DNA of 64,000 bases. It comes from Gnetum montanum (Eukaryota; Streptophyta; Gnetopsida; Gnetales; Gnetaceae). Positions 21,991-33,828 of this stretch are shown here, piece after piece. A program made the translations under genes and the position numbers. Under the pieces are notes generated by a model that was given only the letters and a program-made list of their open reading frames with translations, was not told the origin of the DNA and did no database searches. Each line of letters starts with the position of its first letter. Positions within the stretch are counted from its first letter, which is position 1. The stretch spans positions 814,749-878,748 of the forward strand of contig MNCI01001065.1 of the NCBI GenBank assembly GCA_015680685.1, written 5' to 3'.

Positions 21991-23583
21991 TGTATTGTCC
22001 GAAATCGTCAGTCTCCGGCTAGAATGAAGCAGAAACCAGAAGATCCCCAGACAAGTACAAAGTATCCTACCTTCGCTTGAGGGCAAGCTGGAATTAACGA
22101 AGGATGAGTACCTTGAGTGGTTCGCACGCAGATCAGACAAGGATTTCCCCGAACGTACACCGATATGTTGTACGCTGGGTTATACGTAAATAGCGTAATT
22201 AATGTAAAATGGAGTATAAACTTATAGGAATGTAAACAATAAGCATACAATAACGAACAAAAAAAACTGTGACAGATCTTAGTAAAAGAAATGTGGCAAT
22301 ATTATTGCAAAATGGAAAGTTACAATGCACCGGTCTAACGTAGTTGTGAATTTGACACAAGGCGGACGGAAGGCTCTGGTGGATGCAGGGGGATGATTGT
22401 TCGCTGGATTCGGTTGCAAGCACAGCGTGAAGGCAGTATGCTCAACGTGTAGGGTGGAAGTCCAGTGTACAGGGTTTTTGCTCTGGTTTCTCCATGTCTC
22501 TGGTTCTTTTCTTTTTTTTTTGTCTTCAATTTGTCCCAAAATTTCCCTCCCTCGATCTAGTGAAAAATTGGGATTTTTATGAGGTTTTTGGGCATTGAAT
22601 TTGGATTTGGAAGGGTATGAGTGGCCATGGGTGAGAGGATTTCGAGTTGGATGAAATGTGGCTGTGTTGTTCGAGTGCAAAAGAATGAAATTTTACAAGT
22701 GTACAGCGTGCTGCACGCCAGCGTATACTGTTGTACACCAGCGTATACTTGCTGGGTGTGTGAACTCGGTGTATAGGCTTGACTAAAACAAAAGGAGTCA
22801 TTCAGCCCTAGGATTTGAATTCAAATGTCATGAGAATGTTTCCTGTGAACGTTTGGCTCAGTTGGCCTTGATCTGACATGGTTCTGGAGAGCTTTGATTG
22901 GTATACGTTGTGCTACAAATTGAGTGTACACGTTGTATAAGCTGGGCGTATACACTAGGCATATACGTTAGGCATACACATTGTACATGCTGAGCATATA
23001 CGCTGGGCGTACACACTGTCTGTGCACTCTGGGCATATACACTGGGTGTACACGCTACTCGTACATGCTGGGTGTACACGCTGAGCGTCTACGTTGGGCG
23101 TGCAGGGTGCATATGCTCAGCGTATGAACTCCAAAGTGCACGATGTTGAGACCAAAATTTATCTTTCTAGAGCTCATGATGACACCTGATACTTGCTCTG
23201 TTCCTGTGAGTTGATGTCTTGTACAAAATCTTGCTCTGAAGTCCTGTTTCCATGCCATCTTTGGGATTGCATGCTGGGCGTACACGTCAGTCGTACGTGC
23301 TAAGTGTACATGTGGAGCGTGTACGTTGGGAGTGTACGCTGGGCGTATACGCTGGATACTACATACTTAGTGAAAATCTAGTATCTTAAGCTCCAAAGTC
23401 ACCATGTTTGGTACTAGTTGTCGCCGTGGTCGTTTGCGGGTCCCAGGGAACCATTTCTTGTTGAGTTTGACTTTGCTTGAAGTTGTCTGTGGGGCCCTCA
23501 AGCTTCAGTCATGCTGGGGAGCATCATGACTTAGCTCGATTCTTGTTGGAGAAGTACTAAGCTTAGAATTTTGTGGAGTTTCA
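21991..23583 (-). repeat. Element A 5' LTR (1593 bp)
   Basis: Reads TGAAACTCCACAAAATTC...GACAATACA on the minus strand; ends match those of the 3' LTR. It is uninterrupted and keeps the empty target site of element B near 23206-23217. Confidence 0.9.
22915..23110. repeat. 13-bp U3 array of element A 5' LTR
   Basis: Counterpart of 6230-6402 with more decay, units such as GCTGGGCGTATAC and GCTGGGTGTACAC. A second short array with CGTACACG and GCGTATACGC words is at 23272-23355. Confidence 0.9.
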
Positions 23584-23963
23584 AGTAACCCAACAACTTT
23601 ATATGTGTTCAGGATGTGTACGACAAGTGAAACTGGATACTTATGTTAGAACTAGTTAAACAATAGTTAGCCTATAAGATTAAAGTAGGCATTAAATCAC
23701 TTTATTCTTTATCCTATTTATTTCAAGTACCAAAACCATAAAATATATAATGATAAAAATCATGTGCCTCAATTACACTTAAACCATACCCTTGAGCTTC
23801 ACAAGTGTAGTTGGAAAGACAATGAACATTCGCATTGCCCAATTTACTTCCTAGAGAACTAGTGCATCAGAAAACTATAGAGTCTGCAAAATTCAACTAG
23901 TTCATGTGTGAATGCTTTGTGTTTCATATGGTTGAGCGTAGCGGTACCTTTCATAGCTCATCA
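23584..23963 (+). repeat. Element D: Athila-like solo LTR, right part
   Basis: Begins with the duplicated target AGTAA, then CCCAACAAC. In the intact Athila-like LTR GGTAA is followed by CCCAGC, so the join across element A is continuous. Ends CATATGGTTGAGCGTAGCGG...CTCATCA at 23963. Confidence 0.75.
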
Positions 23964-23968
23964 ACTAG

Positions 23969-26900
23969 TTTTAATTCAGTTTTCACAAGCTTGAGATTTA
24001 GAAATGTAGAGGTAAATTAGTATTTCAATGTAGAGGAAGGAGCTAGATCTTAAGTTTGTAATATGAGTGAGGGGGTGCAGGATGTTATCAGTTGGGTGGG
24101 TGGATGGGAAGTCTAAATCTAGGTTAATGTCAGATAAAGATCTACTAAAAAGTTCACATTAGCAATAGGTTTAGGAATATTGGCTTTTAGAAAAAGTGTC
24201 ATGTCTAGAAGGAAAGGCACTATAGTTAATAGGGTGAGCTACTCTAAACTTTGACAATACATGAATTGACACACTACCTTTCTACTAACTCGTATGATTT
24301 TGAGAAGTCACTATGCTTATATGATCCTTTTTTTAAGGGAGTACTAATTCTATTTTAAAAAAAACGCTCATGAAATCATAGGAGTCTATACCACTTTTCC
24401 TCATCCTCCCACTCTAAACTCTTCATTCTACCAAATGTGGAGAGCCATAGTAAGTAAAGAATTGGTCTCATCCTTGTGCTTTGAATAATAACCAAGCCTA
24501 CAAATGGTGGATCCCCTCATACTTAGAAGGTTCTTGTAGCATTGCAATGTAGTTGATCTATGCTTTATAGTTACCCTTGGCAACATAATTCATTGGTGAA
24601 AGTCAAGATTGTATGCATGAGAAAAGTGAGGTTATTTGGCAATGTAGCATTGAACAAAACTCTATTTCTTTGTTTTCATAGTATCCAAAAAAATGGTGCC
24701 CTACATGGAATCCACATATGAGCCTCCTCCAAGAATTGGACATGCATAATAGATTACTATGCACCCTTATTATTTTGAAAGGGATTCCATACTTCAAGTT
24801 CTTCTCAAAGATTTACATGCAAAAGGGAAATCAGAAAGAAAGAAAAAAGATGCATGATTATTTCATCCTCATTCTAAACAACACACACCTACTTGGCCCT
24901 TGGAAAGCTCAATGCTTCAAAGAGTCCCAAGTGAGAAAAGATCCTTAAGAAAGGATCCAAAGAAACACTTTAAGTTTAGGAATCATTAATATACCCCAAA
25001 GTTTCCTTCAATAAAGGATTAGATTAACTAAGCTAATCTTTTTCCATACATATTTTTGAAATTTTCCTGTTTTGAGTAAGGGGTGGATGCCTAGATTGTG
25101 TTTCTATGTCATACTGATGTCTTTGTTATGTTTTCATAATTGGAAAATATTCTCTAATTCTTTGTTTAGATCAAAAGACTAATCAGTTATCCAACCACTC
25201 CAACTTGTAAGCACCACCTTAAAAAATCGTTGAAGTTATGGCCATGGTGTTGTGCCAACCACTTAGTTACATGTAGCCATAGTATGGCTGATGTGGCATC
25301 CATTTTCTTTTTTGACATTGGATCATGCTAAAGGAAAATGGTCTTGGGGTTTCTTTCATATGATGAATTTCTAAAGGATACTCCATGACTTCTTAAGCTA
25401 TCTTGCAAACCACAAAAGCCTTGCTTATTTTGATGAATAAGCAATGATGATATCAATGGTGGATGATATTTTGCCATATTGATCAGGGTTGGTGCCCAAG
25501 TTTTACAAGTTGAGTTAACCACCTCTTGATGTTGTTTCTCATGTGTAGGATACACAAACCTTTATATTGATAAGGTTATGTTTTTTTTTGTTCCAATTAA
25601 TAAGTTGTAATCTTTTCATAGGTTCTACTCTCTCACAAAGGAAATTGTGGATGATGTTATCAATAGAGGTGATGCAAGATTTCCTAGGTTCTACTTTCTT
25701 GCAAATGAAATTGTGGATGATGTTATCAATAGAGGTGATGATATATTGTGGTGACAAAAAAATGATGGATGTAAAGACGTATGGCTTGTAGGATAATTTT
25801 GAAAAGAAAAATTTTCTTAGTAGAGGAGAGTAATATGCCTTGCAATTTGGCAAGCCTAGACTTGATTTGGTGAAGGGTTTGGTCCCACATGAAGGATTGA
25901 GTTAAAATAGAAAAGTAGAATTTTGAGATTTACATCAAGAAGAGGCTTTATCATGACTTGTAAGACATTTCCAATGTGTTAAAGACATTGGGTAGGATAC
26001 TTGATGTGATACATTGCTAATTTTTTCCACTTAACATCTAGGACATAGGATATAGACAAGAGCAAAAAGATGGAGGTCCTAATCCAATTTGTGTCATTTT
26101 GGAATACTATCTTTGATCACAACAATGCAACAAATGAATTTAAATCTTCAAAGTGGGGGAATCAGTTATTCATGATTCAAAATGTGTTTGGGTGCATGGG
26201 TATGTGCAAAGACTAGGTATGGGTTTGTAGGTGGGAATGCAAATTAATATATAAAAAATGTTTAAATTATATTTTTCTTTATTTATTTTACATTTTAGAT
26301 TTATTAAATATTATTTTAAATTAAATTAAATTAAAATTATCCCCTAAGAACCTAATGCACTTCTATTCATGGTTCCACTATGAAAATCTTTTACAATTCA
26401 TGAATCACTTGTGCATAACAACAATGGAATCATTTACATATTTTTGGAGTAGTGCTGATCTATGTTAGATACATAGCTAAGCATAGAAATTATTATAAAG
26501 AAATAGGGAAAGGGAGGGTCCGCCTCTGTGGAGGCCTCTTTCTAGAGAAAATCATTCTTATTGAATGTCATTAACTAAGATGACAAATATTTTTATATGT
26601 AAGATAAAGTAATGCACTTAAGTCACCATGCTAGGAAGACCAACATAGCCATGATTGCATTTCAATTACCATGATTGTTCTCTTTGTGTTATGTGTCTAT
26701 TTGAGGTTTTTATACGTTGTGATGATATTTTTTATTGATATGGGTCCCACTTGTTTAGTTGTAAGCTTCAAGGATGATGTTGAGTGGAGTACCAAGAAGA
26801 CTCACATATATCATTGCATTCAAGAAATATAAAAGATACTATAATACATATGATACAGTTATAACTCATGTTGCCATGGTGGGAGATAAAGAAAAATATT

Positions 26901-28382
26901 TATAACTTTATGTTTTATAATTTTTTGGATTTTATCTTTATAAGAAACAAGTAATAAACACACATGCATTGGAATCCCACCTAGAAATAAGGGTAATGCT
27001 TGTGTTGCAAGCCCTCAACAAAAAAGATATAACACCACATACAAATACAAATAAAATAATTCTTAGTTATAACCTCAATGGTCCAACACCTTGCCATAAG
27101 GTTGTGACCTCCTTAGGTAAGGTTGAATCATCACAACTTATCAAAATAAGAAATAAATAAATATTTTTATGATTTTAATGTTTTATAATGTTTTAATATT
27201 TAAGGCATTAATGATGAAAAAAACAAAGAAAAAAAAAAGAAAAAACCATAAGTTTATTCACCACACAAACACTGGACTCTACATTGACAAAATGGTTCTA
27301 GGGTACATAAGTAAGGTAGTACTTTGACAGAGTCTAGTCACACTTGTGAAAGTAATAATTCAAAATGCATAAAAAATGTACAAAGAATCCTTGCCCAAAG
27401 GAGGAAGACCTATTTAAATGAAATCAAATGCCAAAATCTAAAAGAAACTACTTCAAATCAAGGTCATCCCATGTGAAGATCATCCTAGGTATTTATATTC
27501 TTTGCAACATGATAGTAAGGGTTCAGTAATGCCAAGGCATCAATAGAGGTTCATCAACATAGCCTAGAAATCATAGGATATATTGAAAGAGGCTAGGAGG
27601 AAAAGGTGGTCAAACTAGGTCATCAAGAAAGGCACATCATTACCCTTGTGCTAATAGAAGAGGTGCACTAGCATAGGGAAGCTAATGCACCCTTACCCCC
27701 TCACACTTCACTAAATTTTACTGAATGAAGCTGGGATGCTAGGGAACATGTTGGGAACTTTCAAAGATCTTAAAATTGAGCCATAAAAATCCTGAGTAGT
27801 ATAAAACATGCATCAAAGCTAAGCATAAATTGAATGGCTAGGATGAAAACTTGAAAGGTAGAAACCTCAACCATGCATGTGAAAACTACAAGCATAGGGT
27901 ACATGACATACATTCTAAATCTAGGGCTTACAATTAACTTATTAAATGTCACTAGATGATTCATCATACCTCCACAACTAAGTAAAGCTAGTTCTATACC
28001 TTTAAAGCCTAAAATACAAGAGTATAGAACAAGACACATGATAGGATCAATGTGGAGGGCTATAACTAGATAAATGTATAGATCATAACTATATGATAAT
28101 AAAGTACATGCCACCTCATCAAGAAGTGCTAAGGAGTGATGGTTGAGAGAAGAATCATCATAACTTGCTTACTTGATATGGGAAGAAGCTAAATGAGTTG
28201 AGTGCAGATATATCAAATCTTTGAAGTTTCACTTCCAAGTCCATCACCCTCACTTAGAGCTCTCAGTTTTGTTCATGCATCAGTGCCTACTCTTGCAGAA
28301 GTGCTTGTTGTCGTTTCTCACCATCAACATGGAACTACTCCTAACTCCTTTTTACCTACAAGAGCTTTTCTTATGCTACATC
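23969..28382. other. AT-rich spacer without recognised gene
   Basis: 4.4 kb with only short open frames. Frames such as 27770-28114 (-, 114 aa) and 24603-24797 (-, 64 aa) match nothing I recognise. Apart from the 66-bp duplication at 25621 and A-rich runs near 26280-26340 and 27215-27250, I see no structure. Confidence 0.5.
25621..25745. repeat. 66-bp tandem duplication
   Basis: Two copies, starting GGTTCTACTCTC (25621) and GGTTCTACTTTC (25687), share GAAATTGTGGATGATGTTAT and CAATAGAGGTGATG. The multiple-of-3 period keeps a minus frame open (25539-25853), but that frame has no other support. Confidence 0.9.
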
Positions 28383-28387
28383 AAGTT

Positions 28388-29159
28388 TGATGGGACACGA
28401 TATCACAGTCTGCTACAATGTTTATAAATAAGAAGCGACTCTCCCTTGTTTGACATAACTAGGAGTTAGATTGTAGTGAAGCTCTAGCAGTTTGATCCCT
28501 CCAGAGATAGATTATTTTCCAGTGTCTGCCTGTAGTGTGGTGAATGTAATTGTACGACATCCTTTATTTGAGTGTGACGTACTTGGACATGCACATGATC
28601 AGTAATAAAGATCGAGATTACTTCATCATTGCAGCATTCACTTTGTTGTTTATTTATTTATTTAATTGTTATTTACTACTTTTCTAATTAGTTTCTCTCA
28701 CCCTTAAACTCTTAGAACACGGAATGAGTACGACTTGATTATGAGCATTTAAGTGTGACTACATGGTAACCCAGCGGTGTACCTAGGATCTATGCTTGGT
28801 AATCCTAGTGGTAGTCGTGCACAAAGTCCAAGATGTGTACAGATGATCAAGGAACAGATGCTCATCGTAGTTAGGCTAGATTAGATTCTCTTACCCTTTC
28901 TCTCCTAGATTAGTTAATTTAATATTATCTTCCATTGCTTCAGAAGTAGCATTAGATTAGGAAACCCATCATACACCTCACTCTGGACTAAACCATATGT
29001 GACAAATATAATACTAGTCCAAGTGGGAAGACATCGAACTACGACCTAAAGATAACTGTCTAGGTGCCAAAACTAGTTCGTCTGCGAAGTTTGACCGAAT
29101 CGTGCGTGAGAACGCTCGTATTCGTATGGTTGAGTGTAGGGGTACCTCGCCACTCATCA
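28388..29159 (+). repeat. 5' LTR of gag-only element (772 bp)
   Basis: TGATGGGACACGATATC to CTCATCA. It is about 50 bp shorter than the 3' LTR because the palindrome-rich U3 start (33838-33890 in the 3' copy) is missing here; the rest is closely similar. Confidence 0.9.
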
Positions 29160-29160
29160 T

Positions 29161-29178
29161 TGGTGCTGTTGCCGGGGA
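29161..29178 (+). promoter_or_regulatory. Primer-binding site, tRNA-Asp type
   Basis: TGGTGCTGTTGCCGGGGA, one base after the LTR. Two changes from the common Athila PBS TGGCGCCGTTGCCGGGGA. Confidence 0.85.
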
Positions 29179-29302
29179 TGGTGCAAGTTATCTAGATTAG
29201 TTATATCATACAAGGTCGCTGTAAAGGACTTAACGATATATCTCTTAGGAAGAAGAAGTAATTGTAAAAAATCACATCCAAATTCACACACAACTTTAAA
29301 CA

Positions 29303-31285
29303 ATGCCTCTCCTACAAGACGATAATAATGCCACACTTAGTCAGGAAGTTCATTGGAGAACCAACGAACTATATAACGATGAAGATTGGAGTATACAACC
29401 TAAAGTGGGAGTTTCTTATAAACATGAATGAAAACAACATCATCCCAACACATGAAAGCCGAACTTACCTGATGATGATGAACCCCCACTAGCCACTACA
29501 AGCTTAACACAATTACAAGAGGCTGTTCGAATCTGATGTAGGCATCGTAAAGAGAGCTTTCTACCTAGGCTCAATTTAAACAACTTTCTCAAATTTTTAG
29601 GAGGCTATAACTTAGATCCACATCAACATTTACAAGCCTTCTACGATGCCTGCACATGGAATAACATTGATAACAAGTGGCAAAAACTTAAGATCTTTCC
29701 TATGACACTCGTTGACCAAGAAAAAGTATGGTATAGATCGTTAAAACCAAATTCAATACGACATTGGTCAACGATGGTAGAGGTGTTCAACGAAAAATAT
29801 CAAACCTATGCAAGAGTGTCAGCCTTGAGGAAACAAATCCAAGGATGGAAACAAGCACAACATGAACCCTTGGACATGGCCTTAGAAAGATATTATGCAC
29901 TATTAAACAATTGTCCAAGCCATGGGTTTTCCAAGGAAATGCTAATGTACCATATCATTGATGGGCTACGTAATAAAATAAGAGAGACCTTAGGAATGTA
30001 TGCCCAAGGTCAACTATATGAACTACGAATCCATCAAGCTCAAGATCTTATTAAGCGGGTAGCAAAAGAAGAAGGAGAATTAGTTCGATGGGAGAGTGTT
30101 GAAAAACATCAATGGGACTAAAAAATCAACTCAACAAAGGTCCATGATCATAAAAAGGAGAAATCAACCAATCTCAAGGTGGAAACATCATCTTTGCCAA
30201 TACAACAAACATTAGAAGAAGCCGAGGCAAAGATCAATAAGATGTTGGAATGGACGTATCAAAAGTGTGGAGAATTTATCAACAATATTGGAGATAGAGT
30301 TTTGACAACCCAAGAAGCAGGACGAAGTAGTAGACAATCGGAAAGAAAGAATGAAGGGAATAAGTGCTCAACTACCAATCCTATGTATGAATGCAACATA
30401 TGCCTGTATGATCACCCCAAAGGCCAATGCCCAATATTGTTATAGCTACATGAGCATTGGGGAAACACATTACATCTAGAGTTCATACAAAGGTACTATG
30501 TTCGATCACAGTGGCAACAATCCCAGTTGTGGGGGAAACCACCCTTAGACTAGAGGCACCCTTCATATTATCCGAATCCAAATTCTTATCAAGTTCAACA
30601 TCCTATTTCTTCAACTGGGCCACCATACTCTATCGCACCGCAGTACTATTCTCCACAATACTATCAGCCCATACCTCCAACACAACTGCCACCTTGTGCA
30701 TCTTATACTCCTCCTAACTTTCAGCATTCTCATTCTTTTCCTCCTTCCTCAGTGCCACCAACTGTTCCTAAGCTGTCTGTACCACAATAACAATCCATGA
30801 ATGACACTTGTGCTACTACTACTAATAGTAGTGAAAAACCTCCTCAACATCAAAAGCATCATTTCTTTAAACATGGCCGTAAGAAGGGACAACATAATTC
30901 TGAGGCCACTGCATCTTCCAACCTAGCACAAGTTCCACACTGTGGTGCATCCTTACCTTCGAACCCAGCACCTCATGTTACTTCATCAGGGCCACTAACT
31001 AACACTCCAACAACAATACGACCCAATGAACATAAACATGGAGAGTGACAACCCAATCTTTGCATACCATCTAATGGTCACAAACATCATAGTGGGTCAA
31101 CTCATTATCCGGGAACTACATCACATAAAGTGCCCCACTATGCTTATTATAATCAAGTGCGTGAACCCTGAGGGGATAAGTATGATCGAGCCCCAATACT
31201 TCCAACATGCAAGGATCCTCATCTTCCATTTATTAATCCTTTCCATACTCAACTATTTAGTTATGGGGGATATCCCCCATTCTAA
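29303..31285 (+). pseudogene. gag: Athila-like Gag, one frame with stops
   Basis: A single reading frame of about 660 codons from ATG 29303 to TAA 31283, broken by several stops (for example within 29429-29545, at 30119, 30443 and 30550). Capsid signature: FLGGYNLDPHQHLQAFYDAC, then DQEKVWYRSLKPNSIRHWST, then GWKQAQHEPLDMALERYY and FSKEMLMYHIIDGL. A zinc-knuckle-like CNICLYDHPKGQC (CX2CX3HX4C, one residue short of the classical spacing) is at about 30390-30430. A Tyr/Pro-rich tail follows (APQYYSPQYYQPIPPTQLPP), ending in SYGGYPPF. Intact frame over this length despite stops implies recent decay. Confidence 0.85.
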
Positions 31286-33092
31286 ATAACACACAGGGTT
31301 AATAAATATTTTTCATTTTTCTTTAATTTTTTAGTTTTTTTTTTCCATTTTTTCATTTTGTGACTTTTTGTTTTATCTTTTTATCTTTGTGTGTCTTTGT
31401 CTTTTTACGTTTTTGTAAGTAATCTCATCTATGAATAAAACACTCATGTGGATTGTTGGTTGAGGTGTGTTCTATGTTATTAAGTCATGAGTGATCAATT
31501 TTTTGGAACAGTGACCCCATTGCACCCACTCATCCATTCTACAAATAAAGAGGTTCTGTTTGAGGGTATAGTGATATTTTTGACATTCTAAAAAATTAAA
31601 TTAATTTTGTGTTCATTGTACCCAGAATGAAGAAGGACGGACCAAGAGGAAATGATTAGAGTGTGACATCAAGGGGACTTGTGGATTCTCTTTGGTGACG
31701 ACTGTGGGTGTTATCATGCAACTTGGTCATACTAAGATCCTTGTAGATCTAATGAAAAATGGGAGTAAAAGTAATCAAAAGGGCACTCGAAAATCAAATG
31801 CTATTCTAGGGGGTCCCACTAGAAAGACATGCACCCATGCCTGAAGGTTGGTGATTTCTTTGGATTCAGTATTCAAAAAGAAGAAAAAAGAAGAGAGAAG
31901 AAGAAAAATAAAAAACAAAGTGCCATAAAACAAAAGTCACTCCTCCCTTGAACTAAACGCCAAGTGATCGTATGCCTTGTTGTTATGGTACTCTAATAGT
32001 TGTTCATCATGGGATGAAACAATGCAATGTCACTGAGTAGAAGGATGGACTTGGTCCTGATCTTGGAACGATGGGTTAATGACACATTAATCATGCTTAC
32101 ATGTAGGATTCATTGTGTCCTAAATGAGTTACCTCATGTCCCAATCTCTACAATCCCTTCTATACTTCATCTCATCTCACTGTTCATATAATTGTTGCTC
32201 GTGTCCTATGTAGCATGGAATTTTCATCTCATTTCGGTGATATCTACATGTGTGTGTTTTGTGGAGTTAGTGTGGATTACATTTAACCCTTGTAGTACCC
32301 ATGGACACTTTAAGTGTGGTTACAAAAGGGCATTATAGGTTGAAACCTACTCTGGGGGAGGACCCACTTGTGTAATCTTTTGTAATCTTCATTTATGACA
32401 TAGCTCGCACACACCATTTCTTACCCTCAACATAATTTTCAAATGATTTTCTTTCCCTACTACTATCCCTATGATTCAGCATTCCTATGAATCATCACAT
32501 AGCCTTTTTCTCTATCATTCGAGACCCTTATTGATAAATTCCACACCATCATAATTTTCGTGCCTTCAGGACTAGTTGAATTACCCTGGAACCTTTTAAT
32601 AATCATCCAGATGTCCTTAGTTTACATAGTTTAATTTCAAAATAAATATTAAAAATTTGGTACATTCTCTACGAGTTGCGATTATGAGTCCCTTTCTTTT
32701 GTACCTATATCTCACTCGCTGGTACTCCGATTTTCATGCCGTCTGAACCTAATTGAACTCAGAGTGTTCAGCTTAGTTGTGGGGGAGGGACACACACTGA
32801 ATAGTGCATAAATGTTTTGAAATTAATCATCACCCGAAGAACATCTTTAAGGGTAATTATTTGTAAAATTAAGAATAAAATGTGTCAAATAATTTCATCC
32901 CCTTAACTATACCAAAAAATTAAATTTGGAAACCACCTAAGCAAAGAGGACTTAACACTATAATCTTTCAGGGAAATGTTCTTCCAATAATTAACATCAC
33001 ATGGAAAGAAAGTAACTCTATTAAGGCAAGAAATAAGGTATAACCTAACTTTGGTAACAACCTTACTAACGATTGGCCTCGTGTGATTGCAG
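31286..33092 (+). other. Non-coding spacer of gag-only element
   Basis: 1.8 kb with no pol similarity. It has a T-rich tract at 31300-31415 and G-rich PPT-like words (TTAGTTGTGGGGGAGGGA near 32774; CTCTGGGGGAGGACC near 32350), typical of Athila-type spacers. Confidence 0.6.
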
Positions 33093-33623
33093 ATGGCACC
33101 GAAATGCGGACAACAGGAAGGTCTTGCTCAAGGTGTGATCAAACAACCTAGGAGAGGTGAAGGACAAGTTCCTACTAAACAACATGCAGAGCAGGAGGAA
33201 CAATCATTTAGTATCCACCAAGAAGACCTTGCTACTGAACAATCAAGGCCTACCCTCTCTAAAAGCGTTGCCTGGTACTGAGGGGAAATGTACCAATTTT
33301 GGAACAATAAAGAAGAAGGCACCACAGTTAACAATTGTGGTGTGACTATTGATTTATTTGTTCAAGCCATTTTGGAAGTATTAAACCTTCTGAATATAGG
33401 GCCAAAGGTTTCTCAAACCCATCTAGACACTTTCAGAACTAAGAAACTTAATAAATTGTTGACAAAGAATAAAAGGGTGGTAGAAGAAAAAGAGAAGGCT
33501 GATTGGGATGCCTCTATGGCACAAGTGCAAACTTACATGCATGCTAAGGCACTCAGGGCCTTACAAGAGGAGAAACTCCAGGACATACTTCAATGCTATC
33601 AAGCCTCAAAACCTGGAGCATAA
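33093..33623 (+). pseudogene. Second small ORF (about 176 codons) of unknown function
   Basis: Starts ATGGCACCGAAATGC directly after GTGATTGCAG, which reads like an intron 3' splice site, so a spliced subgenomic mRNA is possible. One TGA (33279-33281) interrupts the frame. The N-terminal third is Gln/Glu-rich; residues about 80-170 look helical (VSQTHLDTFRTKKLNKLLTK, then MAQVQTYMHAKALRALQEEK). No membrane segment is visible, unlike an env protein. I do not recognise a family. Confidence 0.45.
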
Positions 33624-33828
33624 GACAAAGGGAAGGCACCAATGGAGGAGCCACCGCCACCAGGAACTACATGAGTTCCAAATTTTTGTAGTTGTAGTAT
33701 ATGTTGTATGTTGTGTTTTCTTCCCACACTGTAGCATTGTTCCATTTTTTTCCCATTTAATAACCCCATACCTATCCACTATGTAATCACTATAACCAAG
33801 GATGAGTTTTTATTCAGTTGTGGAGGTA

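Larger units (their letters stand above)
5325..23583 (-). mobile_element. Element A: minus-strand gypsy-type gag-protease element
   Basis: On the minus strand it reads: 5' LTR (23583-21991), PBS (21985-21968), gag (about 21507-19090), protease (about 18970-18501), spacer, PPT (17020-17006), 3' LTR (17005-16609 continuing 6506-5325). Element B interrupts the 3' LTR. LTR ends read TGAAAC...TACA. Flanks are GGTAA (5320-5324) and AGTAA (23584-23588), a 5-bp TSD with one change. The internal region is only about 5 kb and has no RT, RNase H or integrase, so it is non-autonomous or deleted. LTR ends, PBS and Gag match element C at 50.8 kb. Confidence 0.85.

Noticed and set aside
24603-24948. Possible LINE or host-gene fragment on the minus strand
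   Set aside because: A few residues look protein-like (GFHVGHHFFGYYE), but no ordered motifs of any family could be read.
33093-33623. env gene in the gag-only element
   Set aside because: The splice-acceptor-like start fits, but there is no signal peptide, membrane segment or coiled-coil fusion pattern in the frame.
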